Source of the DNA: Nakamurella deserti
GTDB taxonomy: Bacteria; Actinomycetota; Actinomycetes; Mycobacteriales; Nakamurellaceae
NCBI RefSeq assembly: GCF_003260015.1
Contig: NZ_QCXS01000002.1
Span: forward strand, 930,001-994,000
DNA: 64,000 bases
Direction of reading: 5' to 3'
Positions 25,701 through 34,456 of this stretch are shown piece after piece. Below the pieces are notes generated by a model. That model made no database searches and was not told the DNA's origin. It saw only the letters and a program-made list of their open reading frames with translations. How positions within the stretch are numbered: the first letter of the stretch is position 1; every line of letters begins with the position of its first letter. A program made the translations under genes and the position numbers.

Positions 25701-26087
25701 GTGAACCTCGAGAAGGTCGTCTTCGGGTTCTTCGTGTTGCTCGCCGCCACCCTGAACTTCGGGTTCTTCATCGGCGACATCTCACGGCCGGAGCTGCACA
25801 ACATCTACGAGCTGGTCGCGGCGCTGGTGGTCAGCCTGATCGCCACCGTGCTCAAGTTCGGTGACCGGACCCAGATCGGTGCCGTGCACCTGGCCACGAG
25901 CCTGGTCGCGGACCTGCAGCTGATCGCCGCCGGGGTGGTGTGGGCGGTGGCCACCAAGATGAGCGAGCACGGGTTGAGTGAGGGGGCGACGGCGGCGATG
26001 GTGTCGCTGTCCGGCGGTGCCCTCGTGGCCAACATGGTGTCGGTGGTCCTGCTGGTCGTCGAGACCGCCTCGTTCCGGCGGAGCTGA
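25701..26087 (+). CDS. Small four-helix membrane protein (DUF6394-like)
   Basis: 128 residues with four hydrophobic helices (about 5-24, 35-52, 61-84, 100-122). The sequence MNLEKVVFGFFVLLAATLNF resembles proteins annotated as DUF6394, found next to potassium channels; the assignment is from memory. It lies 11 bp before the potassium channel gene and has a strong ribosome-binding site ahead of its GTG, so the two are surely co-transcribed. A role as an accessory or modulatory subunit of the channel is a reasonable inference, not shown by the sequence. Confidence 0.7.
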   Translation: MNLEKVVFGFFVLLAATLNFGFFIGDISRPELHNIYELVAALVVSLIATVLKFGDRTQIGAVHLATSLVADLQLIAAGVVWAVATKMSEHGLSEGATAAMVSLSGGALVANMVSVVLLVVETASFRRS

Positions 26088-26098
26088 GCCGGTCCGGC

Positions 26099-27874
26099 GT
26101 GAGGACACTGCTGCGGGTCTTCTGGAACCAGCTCTTCGGCCGCGACGAACGCGCCCGCGGGGTGCAGCGGTGGCACACCTCGATCGCCCCCGGCACGGCC
26201 ACGTCGACCAGCTTCTTCCTGATCATGCGGCGGATGCGGGCGCCGCTGATCACCCTGATCGTCATCTTCGCGATCAGCGTCGTGGGGTTCACGTTCGTCC
26301 CCGGGCAGGACGCGAGCGGCGCCCCGGCCCGGATGGACGTCTTCGACGCCTTCTACTTCATGAGCTACACGGCGACCACCATCGGTTTCGGCGAGCTGCC
26401 CAACGCCTTCACCGCCGCCCAGCGGATGTGGGCGATGGTGACGATCTACCTGACCGTGGTCGGGTGGGCCTACGCGATCGGATCGCTGCTGACCCTGTTG
26501 CAGGACCGCGCCTTCCGGCAGGCACTGGCCACCCGCCGGGTGGTCCGGCAGGTCGCCCGGATGCGGGAGCCGTTCCTGCTGCTGGCCGGGTACGGCCGGA
26601 CCGGTGAACTGCTCGGCCGGGCGTTCGACGCGCTCGGGCAGCAGCTAGTGGTGATCGACAAGGACCCGGACCGGATCGACGCGCTCAACCTCGCCGCCTT
26701 CCGGGCGACGGCGCCCGGGCTGGCCGCCGACGCCCGCAACCCCCACCACCTCGGGCTGACCGGGCTGGACCATCCCTACTGCACGGGCGTGCTCGCCCTC
26801 ACCGACGACGACGAGGCCAACCTCGCGATCGCCATGACGGCCGCCCTGCTGCGACCGGAGCTGACCGTCATCACCCGGACGCTCTCCCGGGTGACCGCCG
26901 CGCGGATGCACGAGTTCGGGACCCCGACGGTGGTGAACCCGTTCGACCGCTTCGGCGACCACCTGCGGCTGGCGTTGCGGTCGCCGGCGGCCTACCAGCT
27001 GCTGTCCTGGCTGGAGGCGGGCCCCGGTGCTCCGCTGCCGGACCGGGCGGACCCGCCGCAACACGGGCGCTGGGTGATGTGCGGCTACGGGCGCTTCGGG
27101 CGGGAGCTCACCGCCGACCTGCGCGCCGAAGGGCTCGAGGTCACGGTCATCGACTCGACCCGTCCGGTGCCCACCACGGGGGAGGGACCGGAGGAGTCCG
27201 AACTCGACGACGTCGACGTGGAGACCGCGGTCGGCCTCGTCGCGGGCACCAGCAACGACATCGCGAACCTGTCGCTGCTGGCGTCGGCGCGGGAGCGCAA
27301 CCCCCGGCTGTTCCTCGCCGCGCGGCAGAACCGCCCGGAGAACGCCCCGCTGTACACCGCTCTCGGGGTCGACTCGCTGCTCGTCCCCACCGAGGTGATC
27401 GCCCACGAGGTGTACGCGCAGCTGTCCACCCCGTTGCTGTGGCGCTTCCTGCACGAGATGCCCGCACGCGGCAACGACGACGCGGTCGCCCTGATCGCCC
27501 GTCTGCGCGACGACTGCGGTCCCGACCTGCCACCGCTGTGGCGCACCGACCTCAGTCCCGCCGTGGCACCCGCGCTCGCCGACTGGATCGCCGCCGGTGG
27601 GGCCACCCTCGGCGCCCTCCTGCGCAGCCCCGAGGACCGGGCGCAGCCGCTGAAGGTCGTGGCCCTGATGGTGCTGCGGGACGGGACCGCGACCGTCACG
27701 CCGGGCCCCGACTTCGTCCTGGCGGCCGGCGACCAGCTGCTGATGGCCGGCCGTCCCGCGGCCCGCCGGGTCATGGAGGCGCTGCTGTTCGACGACTCGC
27801 TCGTCGCCTACCTGCTGACCGGCCGGCACGTGCCGTCGGGCTGGATCGGGCGTCGGCTGCTGCAGCGATCCTGA
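26099..27874 (+). CDS. Potassium channel with two RCK (TrkA-N/TrkA-C) domains
   Basis: 591 residues. Two membrane helices (about 51-71 and 106-128) flank a pore loop whose selectivity filter is TIGFG (residues 94-98) in place of the common TVGYG. A first RCK domain starts near 159 (FLLLAGYGRTGELLGRAF, dinucleotide-binding GxGxxG-like) and a second near 321 (RWVMCGYGRFGRELTADLRAEG), with a TrkA-C-like end near 500-560. Such two-RCK channels are gated by ligands such as Ca2+, nucleotides or NAD(H). The GTG start lies 11 bases after the upstream stop. Confidence 0.9.
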   Translation: MRTLLRVFWNQLFGRDERARGVQRWHTSIAPGTATSTSFFLIMRRMRAPLITLIVIFAISVVGFTFVPGQDASGAPARMDVFDAFYFMSYTATTIGFGELPNAFTAAQRMWAMVTIYLTVVGWAYAIGSLLTLLQDRAFRQALATRRVVRQVARMREPFLLLAGYGRTGELLGRAFDALGQQLVVIDKDPDRIDALNLAAFRATAPGLAADARNPHHLGLTGLDHPYCTGVLALTDDDEANLAIAMTAALLRPELTVITRTLSRVTAARMHEFGTPTVVNPFDRFGDHLRLALRSPAAYQLLSWLEAGPGAPLPDRADPPQHGRWVMCGYGRFGRELTADLRAEGLEVTVIDSTRPVPTTGEGPEESELDDVDVETAVGLVAGTSNDIANLSLLASARERNPRLFLAARQNRPENAPLYTALGVDSLLVPTEVIAHEVYAQLSTPLLWRFLHEMPARGNDDAVALIARLRDDCGPDLPPLWRTDLSPAVAPALADWIAAGGATLGALLRSPEDRAQPLKVVALMVLRDGTATVTPGPDFVLAAGDQLLMAGRPAARRVMEALLFDDSLVAYLLTGRHVPSGWIGRRLLQRS

Positions 27875-27941
27875 CGCGGCCCGTCGTCCGCCCCGCCGCC
27901 CCGGGGGGCGCCCCACCCGTGGCCGCCCCGAGTGCGCCGCC

Positions 27942-27947
27942 GATACT
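27942..27947 (+). promoter_or_regulatory. -10 element of the nucleoside catabolism operon
   Basis: GATACT lies 28 bases before the GTG of the phosphorylase gene, which has the ribosome-binding site CGAGGAG. No matching -35 was found. Confidence 0.45.
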
Positions 27948-27975
27948 GGTCCCGCCCGCCGACCCGAGGAGACCC

Positions 27976-28755
27976 GTGACACGACCCGACACCGCCCCCG
28001 TCGACAAGGACGCCGTCGGGCGCGACGAGCGCCAGTACCACATCGGCGTCGCGCCCGGTGAGGTCAGCACGGTGGCGCTGCTGCCCGGCGATCCGTTCCG
28101 GGTGCCGATGATCGCCGAGTTCCTCACCGACGTGGTCGAGGTCGCCCACCAACGCGAGCACCGCACCATGACCGGCTGGTACCGCGGTCGGCACATCACC
28201 GCCACCTCCACGGGGATGGGCTGCCCGTCGACGGCCATCGCGGTGGAGGAGCTCGCCCGGGTCGGGGTGACGTCGTTCATCCGGGTCGGCAGTTCGGCCG
28301 GCCTGCAGGAGCGGGTGCAGCCGGGCGACCTGCTGGTCAGCGAGGGCAGCCTGCGCAACGACGGCACCACCGCCGCCTACGTGCACCCCGGATATCCCGC
28401 TGTCCCGGACCTGCCGATCACCCTGTCGCTGCGCCGGCAGGCCGACCGCATCGCCGAGGAACGCGGCATGGCGGTGCATTCCGGCATCAACGCCAGCGAC
28501 GACGCCTTCTACGCCGAGACGCCCGAGTGGATCGCGCAGCTGAACCGCATCGGGGTGCTGAACGTGGAGATGGAGAGCTCGGCGATGTTCGTCGTCGCGC
28601 GGTTGCGCGGGCTGCGCGCCGGGATGATCTGCGCCGCCTCGTCGAACCTCGTGTCCGGGGCGAGCCTGTACTCGGGCATCAAACCGGCGCTGCAGCGCGG
28701 CTGGACCGCGAGCATCGAGGCCGCCCTGAACACGGCCGTGGAACTGGAGCTGTAG
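27976..28755 (+). CDS. Nucleoside phosphorylase (uridine phosphorylase-like)
   Basis: 259 residues of the NP-I (PNP/UDP) family. The phosphate site is seen in LLPGDPFRVP and the catalytic core in FIRVGSSAGLQ. The ribose-binding VLNVEMESSAMFVVARL carries the conserved Met-Glu-x-x pattern of NP-I enzymes. The sequence favours uridine phosphorylase, which splits uridine to uracil and ribose-1-phosphate, but base specificity cannot be settled by eye. The first of three overlapping genes with an adenosine-deaminase-like enzyme and an alcohol dehydrogenase. Confidence 0.85.
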   Translation: MTRPDTAPVDKDAVGRDERQYHIGVAPGEVSTVALLPGDPFRVPMIAEFLTDVVEVAHQREHRTMTGWYRGRHITATSTGMGCPSTAIAVEELARVGVTSFIRVGSSAGLQERVQPGDLLVSEGSLRNDGTTAAYVHPGYPAVPDLPITLSLRRQADRIAEERGMAVHSGINASDDAFYAETPEWIAQLNRIGVLNVEMESSAMFVVARLRGLRAGMICAASSNLVSGASLYSGIKPALQRGWTASIEAALNTAVELEL

Positions 28756-29724
28756 ATGGCCCTGCTGCTCAACCTGCACAGTCACCTGGAGGGGCGGGTG
28801 CGCCCGGACACCGCCGCGGAGCTGGGGTCCCGCCTGGGCCTGCCGGATCCGCCGGGCGGCTGGGCGGACGCCCTCGAACTGGACGCGCCCGCCGATCTCA
28901 CCGTCTACCTCGCGAAGGTGGCGAGCACCTACCCGTTCTTCGGCGACCCGGAGTCGTTGGCGCGCATCACCTCCGAAGCCGTCCAGGACGCCGCGGCCGA
29001 CGGGCTGTCCTACCTGGAGCTGCGGTTCGGCCCGGCCACCCACGTCCGGCCCGGGTTCGACCTGGACGCGGTCATCCGGGCGGCGTGCGCGGGTGCCCGT
29101 GACGGGACCACCCGCAGCGGGATGCCTGCCGGCATCGTCGTCGCGGCGCTGCGGCACCACGACGAGGCGATCAACACCGCCGTCGCCCACGCGGCCGCCC
29201 GCGCGGCCGGGGACGGCGTGGTCGGTTTCGACCTGGCCGGCGACGAGCTGCGGTTCCCCGACCTCGCGCCCTACGCCGAGGCATTCGCCATCGCCGCGGC
29301 CGCCGATCTCGGTCTCACCTGCCACGCCGCCGAGGCCGCCCCCGGGCCGGCCGCCCGTGAGGCGGTCGAACGGTTCGGGGTCCGCCGCATCGGCCACGGC
29401 ACCCACGTCGCCGACGACGCCGACACCCTGGACTGGATCGCCGACCACGGCGTCGTGGTCGAGGTCTGCCCGACGTCCAACCTCTACACCGGCGGCATCA
29501 CCCGCATCGCCGACCACCCGGCCCGTACGTTCCTCGACCACGGGGTGCCCATCGTGCTCGGCGACGACAACCCACGCCAGACCCGGTCGCCGTTGTCGGC
29601 CGAGAGTGCGCTGTTGCAGACCGTTCTCGGGCTGGACGCGGCCGACCTGGCCGGGATCGAGGCGACGGCGGTCGAGGTGGCGTTCGCCGGCGACGCGGTC
29701 CGCGCGGCCTGGCGGGACCACTGA
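28756..29724 (+). CDS. Adenosine deaminase-like amidohydrolase
   Basis: 322 residues. Zinc and catalytic residues of the adenosine/adenine deaminase family are visible: LHSHLEGR (His-x-His) at the N-terminus, CHAAEA near 193, RIGHGTHVADD near 213 and LGDDNPR near 272. The usual TDDP segment reads GDDNP here. The ATG follows the upstream stop directly and its own stop overlaps the next start by one base. At 322 residues it is on the short side for the family. It probably deaminates adenosine or a related purine nucleoside. Confidence 0.85.
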   Translation: MALLLNLHSHLEGRVRPDTAAELGSRLGLPDPPGGWADALELDAPADLTVYLAKVASTYPFFGDPESLARITSEAVQDAAADGLSYLELRFGPATHVRPGFDLDAVIRAACAGARDGTTRSGMPAGIVVAALRHHDEAINTAVAHAAARAAGDGVVGFDLAGDELRFPDLAPYAEAFAIAAAADLGLTCHAAEAAPGPAAREAVERFGVRRIGHGTHVADDADTLDWIADHGVVVEVCPTSNLYTGGITRIADHPARTFLDHGVPIVLGDDNPRQTRSPLSAESALLQTVLGLDAADLAGIEATAVEVAFAGDAVRAAWRDH

Positions 29725-30764
29725 TGCGCGCGGTCGTCTTCGACGCCTACGGTGCGACGCCGACGCTGCGTGACGTCCCGCCACCGGTCTGCCCGCCCGA
29801 CGGCGTCGTGGTGGCGGTCGGCGCGACCGGCGTCTGCCGCTCGGACTGGCACGCCTGGCGCGGTCACGACCCGGTGGCGATGCCGCACGTCCCCGGTCAC
29901 GAGCTGGCCGGCACCGTCGTCGAGATCGGTCCGCTGGTCGGTCGTCTCGCCGTCGGTGACCGGGTCACGGTGCCGTTCGTGTGCGGTTGCGGGCGCTGCG
30001 GGGTGTGTCTGGCCGGTGATCCGCAGGTCTGCCCCGACCAGCGGCAGCCGGGTTTCACCGACGCCGGGTCGTTCGCCGAGCTGGTCGCGTTGCACGCCGC
30101 CGACCACAACGTGGTCCGGCTGCCGGACACGGTCGACGTGGTGACCGCCGCGGCGCTGGGCTGCCGGTTCGCGACGGCGTTCCGCGGGCTGACCGTGCAC
30201 GGGCATCCGGCGCCGGGGAGCTGGGTCGCGGTGCACGGCTGCGGCGGGGTGGGGCTGTCCGCGGTGATGATCGCCGTGGCGCTGGGCTGCCGGGTGCTGG
30301 CGGTCGACATCTCCGCCGCGGCGCTGGCCCGCGCCGCCGACCTGGGTGCCGAGATCATCCTCGACAGCACGGATCTCGGCGGTGCGGACGCCGTCGGTGC
30401 GCAGATCCAGCGGCTCACCGGCGGGGCCGAGGTCTCGATCGACGCGCTCGGCTCGCAGGCGACCGCGGTGGCGTCGGTCCTCGGACTCCGACGCCGGGGC
30501 CGGCACGTACAGATCGGGCTGCTGCTCGGCGACCGCGCGCGGCCCGCGCTGCCGATGGACCGGGTCATCTCCTGGGAGCTGTCGCTGCACGGTTCCCACG
30601 GGATGGCCGCCGCCGACTACCCGGCGATGCTCGCCCTGATCGAGGACGGCCGGCTGGATCCGAAGCGGCTGGTGGGTCGCCAGATCACCCTCGACGAGGC
30701 AGGTGCGGCCCTCGCCGCGATGGACGCCCCGCAGGCCGACGGCATGACGGTGGTGGTGGTGTGA
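29724..30764 (+). CDS. Zinc-dependent alcohol dehydrogenase family protein
   Basis: 346 residues of the MDR superfamily. The catalytic-zinc site is GVCRSDWHAWRGHD with GHE near 62; the structural zinc lobe is CGCGRCGVCLAGDPQVC, with four Cys. NAD(P) motif is HGCGGVGLSAVMIA. It resembles members acting on sugar alcohols or aldehydes. Being coupled by one-base overlap to the deaminase-like gene, it may handle a product of nucleoside or sugar breakdown (inference). Confidence 0.85.
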   Translation: MRAVVFDAYGATPTLRDVPPPVCPPDGVVVAVGATGVCRSDWHAWRGHDPVAMPHVPGHELAGTVVEIGPLVGRLAVGDRVTVPFVCGCGRCGVCLAGDPQVCPDQRQPGFTDAGSFAELVALHAADHNVVRLPDTVDVVTAAALGCRFATAFRGLTVHGHPAPGSWVAVHGCGGVGLSAVMIAVALGCRVLAVDISAAALARAADLGAEIILDSTDLGGADAVGAQIQRLTGGAEVSIDALGSQATAVASVLGLRRRGRHVQIGLLLGDRARPALPMDRVISWELSLHGSHGMAAADYPAMLALIEDGRLDPKRLVGRQITLDEAGAALAAMDAPQADGMTVVVV

Positions 30765-30770
30765 CGGCGG

Positions 30771-31910
30771 TCAGCACGGTGGGTCGAGCGCCGGATGGTC
30801 GTACAGGAACCGCTCCACCTGCTCCTCGACCCGGAAGTCGGCGACGGTCACGTCGTCCCACACCCGATGGGGCCGGCCGTCGCCGACGTCCCCGCCGCGC
30901 AGTCGCAGCACCGTCCGGGGGTAGCTGTCGGACGCCACGACCGACCAGCCGGCCCCGGCCCACCGCGCGTTCAGCGCGGCCACCAGCTCCGCCTCCAGCG
31001 ATGTCGCCCGGGCCCGGGTCCGCGGGTCGCACCGTCGCCGCGCGGTGAGCGCGAGGTCGAGGAACATCCGGTCCCCGTCGTCGGCCCAGTGCTCGCACAG
31101 CCGGACGAGCACCGGCATCAACGCCGGATGAGCGAGTTCGGCGGCCGCCTCGAGGTCGAGGCGGAACACGTCGTCCGGATCGCCGCCGAGGCGGTCCAGC
31201 AGTGGGCGCAGCACCCGGCCGTCACCGCGTCGGGCCAGCCCCACCGTCGCTTCGTGCCGGATGTCCCCCGCGTCGTCGTTCAACCGCGCCGCCAGGGCCG
31301 CGCGGATCGCCGGGCTGTCGCGGTCGTTGAGAGTGGCCAGGCTGAAGACCGCGGCGTCACGGACCTCCGCGTCCGCGTCGGCGGACAGGCCGATCAGCGT
31401 CGCGACACACCGGTCGCCCGGCGGATCCTCCATGAGCACCAGGTTCCGGGCCAGGGCCAGGCGCACCGGCGGGTACGGGTCGTCGGCGTACCGGCACGCC
31501 TCGGCGGTCCAGCGGGCGCCGCCGGCGGCCGTCAGACCCCAGACGAAGACCTCGCGGTCGTCGTCGTCGGCCGTCCGGGCGGCGGCGGCCAGGGCCGCCG
31601 CGATTACTCCCTCGAACGGCGAGCCGTCGTCGTACCCGAGCTGGGCCAGCACCCGGGCCGCGAGGTGCCGACGTCCGGTGGCCGGGTCGGCGAGGACCGG
31701 CAGGGCCAGGTCCAGCACCCGCGGTCCGCCGTCGCGCTGCAGCACCGCCACCAGCCGCGAGGTCCGCTCCTCGAGGTCGTCCCCGTCGTGGGCGTCGCCG
31801 CGTGCGTCGGCCAGGGTCAACAGCTCCTCCCACACGCCGTCGGGGTCGACGGTGTCGTCCGACCCGGGCCGGGCACCGCCGCCGCCCGTGGGTCCGGGAC
31901 CGTCCACCAC
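30771..31910 (-). CDS. HEAT-repeat protein
   Basis: 379 residues. After a Gly/Asp-rich N-terminus (about 1-30), the protein is a run of alpha-alpha repeats: segments DPATGRRHLAARVLAQLG, DPYPPVRLALARNLVLM, DADAEVRDAAVFSLATLND and DAGDIRHEATVGLARRGD are classic HEAT/PBS-lyase-like helices. No catalytic residues are evident, so a protein-binding scaffold is likely. It starts directly after the YnfA stop (a GTG; the next codon is also GTG), as the third gene of the pirin-ynfA-HEAT set. Function unknown. Confidence 0.75.
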   Translation of the reverse strand: MVDGPGPTGGGGARPGSDDTVDPDGVWEELLTLADARGDAHDGDDLEERTSRLVAVLQRDGGPRVLDLALPVLADPATGRRHLAARVLAQLGYDDGSPFEGVIAAALAAAARTADDDDREVFVWGLTAAGGARWTAEACRYADDPYPPVRLALARNLVLMEDPPGDRCVATLIGLSADADAEVRDAAVFSLATLNDRDSPAIRAALAARLNDDAGDIRHEATVGLARRGDGRVLRPLLDRLGGDPDDVFRLDLEAAAELAHPALMPVLVRLCEHWADDGDRMFLDLALTARRRCDPRTRARATSLEAELVAALNARWAGAGWSVVASDSYPRTVLRLRGGDVGDGRPHRVWDDVTVADFRVEEQVERFLYDHPALDPPC

Positions 31911-32246
31911 TCAGGCCCCCCGCGGCGCGAACACGATGACGCCCACGCCGGCCAGACACACCAGTGCTCCGATGACGTCCCACCGATCGGGGCGGAAGCC
32001 GTCGAGCACCACACCCCAGACCAGCGAGCCGGCGACGAACACCCCACCGTAGGCGGCGAGGATCCGGCCGAAGTGCGGGTCGGACTGGAACGCCGCGACG
32101 AAACCGTACAGGCCCAGCGCGACCACGCCGGCCCCGGCCCACAGCCAACCGCGCGACTCCCGGACCGACTGCCACACCAGCCAGGCCCCACCGATCTCGA
32201 ACACCGCGGCGACGGCGAACAGCAGGACCGTCCGCAGCACGCTCAC
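31911..32246 (-). CDS. ynfA: YnfA family membrane protein (UPF0060)
   Basis: 111 residues with four membrane helices and the conserved YnfA patterns [32 protein letters not shown] and [20 protein letters not shown]. YnfA proteins are small, SMR-like membrane proteins sometimes tied to multidrug export. The GTG start overlaps the pirin stop (GTGA), so translation is likely coupled. Confidence 0.9.
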   Translation of the reverse strand: MSVLRTVLLFAVAAVFEIGGAWLVWQSVRESRGWLWAGAGVVALGLYGFVAAFQSDPHFGRILAAYGGVFVAGSLVWGVVLDGFRPDRWDVIGALVCLAGVGVIVFAPRGA

Positions 32247-33178
32247 CCGCGACGACGCGGCGTCAACCGCAGCGGCGGCAACGGTGGCGCGGGGATGCGC
32301 TCGTCGCCGTGCCCGTCGACCGGCCCGAACCGCGGATCGTGAGCCTCCCAGTCGTCGCGCGCCGCGACGATCTCCTCGTGGGTGCGCCCGACGAAGTTCC
32401 ACCACATCACCAGCTCGTCGGCGAACGGTTCGCCGCCGAGCAGCACCAGCCGGGCCCCCTCGGTGGTCGACACGTCCAGCGACGTCCGTCCGGGCGCCAG
32501 GTACAGCAGCGGCCCGGGCTCCAGTGTCCGCCCGTCGACCTCGACGGTGCCGCCGACCACCAGGACGCCGTACTCGAAGTCCGCACGCAACGGCAGCGCC
32601 GCCGACCCCGGCTCGACCACCAGCTCCGCGCCGACCAGCGGGCTGAAGATCGTCGCGGGGGAGCGCACCTCGCCGAGCTCGCCGACGAAGACCACGCCCC
32701 GCACCCCGGCCGCCGTGAACACCGGCAGCTCCCGGTGCTGTTCGAACAGCGACGTCCCGCCCGCCGCGTCCGCGGGCAGTGCGACCCACAGCTGCAGGCC
32801 GTGCAGTACCACCCCGGGTGCGGTGACCTCGGAGTGTGCGATGCCGCGGCCGCTCGTCATGATGTTCAGCTCGCCCGGTCGCAGGACCACGTCACTGCCC
32901 AGGCCGTCCCGATGCCGGATCTCGCCGCTCAGCGGCCAGGTCACGGTCTGCAGCCCGATGTGCGGATGGGGCAGCACGGTCATCCCGGCCGACTCCGGAC
33001 CCATCTCGTCCAGGAAGCACCAGGCGCCGATCAGCGGGATCTCCCGGGACGGCAGCGTCCGCCGCACGGTCATCGCCCGGACCCCGCCCAGCGGCACCGC
33101 GCGCGCCTTCAGCAGCCGGCTCCCGCAGGTCGGCCGGTCGACGTCGTGCTCGACTGGTGCGCTCTCGAGATTGCTCAA
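32243..33178 (-). CDS. Pirin family protein
   Basis: 311 residues of the bicupin pirin fold. Metal ligands of the N-terminal cupin are visible: [10 protein letters not shown] (two His), EIRHRDG (His) and GIAHSEV. Bacterial pirins may have quercetinase activity or bind regulators; here the role is unknown. The start is the TTG preceded by GGAGGAG with about five bases spacing. The gene leads a minus-strand set with ynfA and the HEAT protein and is divergent from the crcB pair by 66 bp. Confidence 0.88.
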   Translation of the reverse strand: MSNLESAPVEHDVDRPTCGSRLLKARAVPLGGVRAMTVRRTLPSREIPLIGAWCFLDEMGPESAGMTVLPHPHIGLQTVTWPLSGEIRHRDGLGSDVVLRPGELNIMTSGRGIAHSEVTAPGVVLHGLQLWVALPADAAGGTSLFEQHRELPVFTAAGVRGVVFVGELGEVRSPATIFSPLVGAELVVEPGSAALPLRADFEYGVLVVGGTVEVDGRTLEPGPLLYLAPGRTSLDVSTTEGARLVLLGGEPFADELVMWWNFVGRTHEEIVAARDDWEAHDPRFGPVDGHGDERIPAPPLPPLRLTPRRRG

Positions 33179-33232
33179 CGCTCTCCTCCGACCGGGCGGC
33201 GGGTGGTCCGCGGTGCCGTGCGGCCTCCAGCG

Positions 33233-33238
33233 TAGGTT
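33233..33238 (+). promoter_or_regulatory. -10-like hexamer of the crcB pair
   Basis: TAGGTT is exactly six bases before the ATG; leaderless layout and no fluoride riboswitch upstream. Confidence 0.5.
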
Positions 33239-33244
33239 CCCTGC

Positions 33245-33706
33245 ATGACCCGGCAGCCACCCCCGGCGTCCGGTCACCGGGAGCGCCCCGACGACGTGGA
33301 CGCGCTGCCGCCCACGCCGTCGACGGGGTCGGTGCTCGCGGTCGTCGCGGTCGGTGGCGTCATCGGTGCTCTCGCGCGCCACCAGGTCGGCCGGAGCTGG
33401 CCCGCCCCGCCCACGAACTTCCCGTGGTCCACGCTGGCGGTCAACGTCTCCGGCTGCCTGCTCATCGGCGTCCTGCTCGGCGTGCTGGCCGATCGGCCCC
33501 GCGCGCACCCGCTGCTGCGCCCGCTGCTCGGCACCGGCGTGCTCGGCGGGTACACCACGTTCTCCACCTACACCGTCGACCTCCACCGGCTGCTCACCAC
33601 CGGGCACGTGGGCACCGCGGCGATGTACCTGCTCGGGACGCTCGCCGCGGCGCTCACCGCCACCGTCACGGGGATGTGTCTCGGCCGCCGCCGGGGGCGG
33701 CGGTGA
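33245..33706 (+). CDS. crcB: Fluoride exporter CrcB/Fluc, subunit 1
   Basis: 153 residues with a hydrophilic N-terminus (about 1-30) and four membrane helices. Family motifs are GGVIGALARHQVG, NFPWSTLAVNVSGC (with the conserved Asn) and GGYTTFSTYTVD, the TTFST track lining the pore. Fluc channels expel fluoride as antiparallel dimers; paired genes usually encode the two orientations of a heterodimer. The stop overlaps the next start (GTGA). Confidence 0.92.
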   Translation: MTRQPPPASGHRERPDDVDALPPTPSTGSVLAVVAVGGVIGALARHQVGRSWPAPPTNFPWSTLAVNVSGCLLIGVLLGVLADRPRAHPLLRPLLGTGVLGGYTTFSTYTVDLHRLLTTGHVGTAAMYLLGTLAAALTATVTGMCLGRRRGRR

Positions 33707-34071
33707 CCTATCTGTGGGTGGCGCTGGGCGCGGCGATCGGTGCACCGCTGCGCTACCTGACCGACCGGTTCGTCACGGTGCGCGTCGAGAGCCGCTTCCC
33801 CGTCGGCACTCTCGTGGTCAACGTGGCGGGATCGCTGATCCTGGGACTCCTCGCCGGGGCGGGCCTGGCCGGCGACGATCCGTGGCAGCTCGTCGTCGGC
33901 ACCGGCTTCTGCGGCGCCCTCACCACCTACTCGACCTTCGCCTGGGAGACCGTGCGGCTGGCCGCATCCGGGGGTCGGCTGCTGGCCGCAGCCAACGCGG
34001 TCGGCAGCCTGGTCGTGGGGACGGGTGCCGCCACGGCAGGATTCCTGGTCATGGACGCGGTGGTGCGGTGA
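33703..34071 (+). CDS. crcB: Fluoride exporter CrcB/Fluc, subunit 2
   Basis: 122 residues, four helices, with GAAIGAPLRYLTDRFV, FPVGTLVVNVAGS (conserved Asn) and CGALTTYSTFAWET. Second half of the dual-gene fluoride channel. Start and stop both overlap neighbours by GTGA. Confidence 0.92.
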   Translation: MTYLWVALGAAIGAPLRYLTDRFVTVRVESRFPVGTLVVNVAGSLILGLLAGAGLAGDDPWQLVVGTGFCGALTTYSTFAWETVRLAASGGRLLAAANAVGSLVVGTGAATAGFLVMDAVVR

Positions 34072-34313
34072 ACTGGGGCGAGCGGCTGCGCAGCCTCCCG
34101 ACGGGGACGCGGGTGGTGATCCGGTACCTCATCGAGGGGGGCGCGACGGACGCCCTGGGCGATCTGCTGGAGGTCGGCGAGGACCGCTGCACGGTGCGGA
34201 CGCGCCGCGGTGACGTCGTCATCGCGCTGGCGGGCATCGTCGCGGCGAAGCCGGTGCCGCCGCCGCCGGTCCGCCGGCCCCCGCGCGCGCCGCGCGGGTC
34301 CGACCCGCCGTAG
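34068..34313 (+). CDS. Small orphan domain resembling the N-terminus of Rv0428c-type acetyltransferases
   Basis: 81 residues. The core (RVVIRYLIEGGATDALGDLLE, then VRTRRGDVVIALAGIVAAKPVPPPP) resembles the SH3-like N-terminal part of actinobacterial GNAT proteins of the Rv0428c group, here with no acetyltransferase domain following. This likeness is from memory and should be tested. The GTG start overlaps the crcB stop, so it is translationally coupled to the fluoride exporter. The stop TAG sits inside the first copy of a 29-bp tandem repeat. No catalytic residues are evident. Confidence 0.65.
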   Translation: MNWGERLRSLPTGTRVVIRYLIEGGATDALGDLLEVGEDRCTVRTRRGDVVIALAGIVAAKPVPPPPVRRPPRAPRGSDPP

Positions 34314-34412
34314 GCGGCAGCGCCGTCTCCGACCCGCCGTAGGCGGCAGCGCCGCTTCCGACCCGCCGTAGGCGGCAGCGCCGCTTCCGACCCGCCGTAG
34401 GCGGCAGCGCCG
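34302..34412. repeat. 29-bp tandem repeat, about 3.8 copies
   Basis: Four head-to-tail copies start at 34302, 34331, 34360 and 34389; the last is 24 bases. Copies are nearly identical, the first differing in two bases near its 3' end. Each contains the inverted repeat CCGCC-GTA-GGCGG. The first copy includes the stop codon of the upstream gene. There are no spacers between copies, so it is not a CRISPR array. Confidence 0.9.
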
Positions 34413-34456
34413 CACGGTGGGAAGCTCGAGGCATCATCCCGGCGAAAGGAACCCCC

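Noticed and set aside
33179-33244. A fluoride riboswitch before the crcB pair.
   Set aside because: The 66-bp gap has no recognisable crcB motif and a leaderless -10 sits six bases before the ATG.
34302-34412. Regular 29-bp repeats as a CRISPR array.
   Set aside because: Copies are directly adjacent with no spacers, and no cas genes are present.
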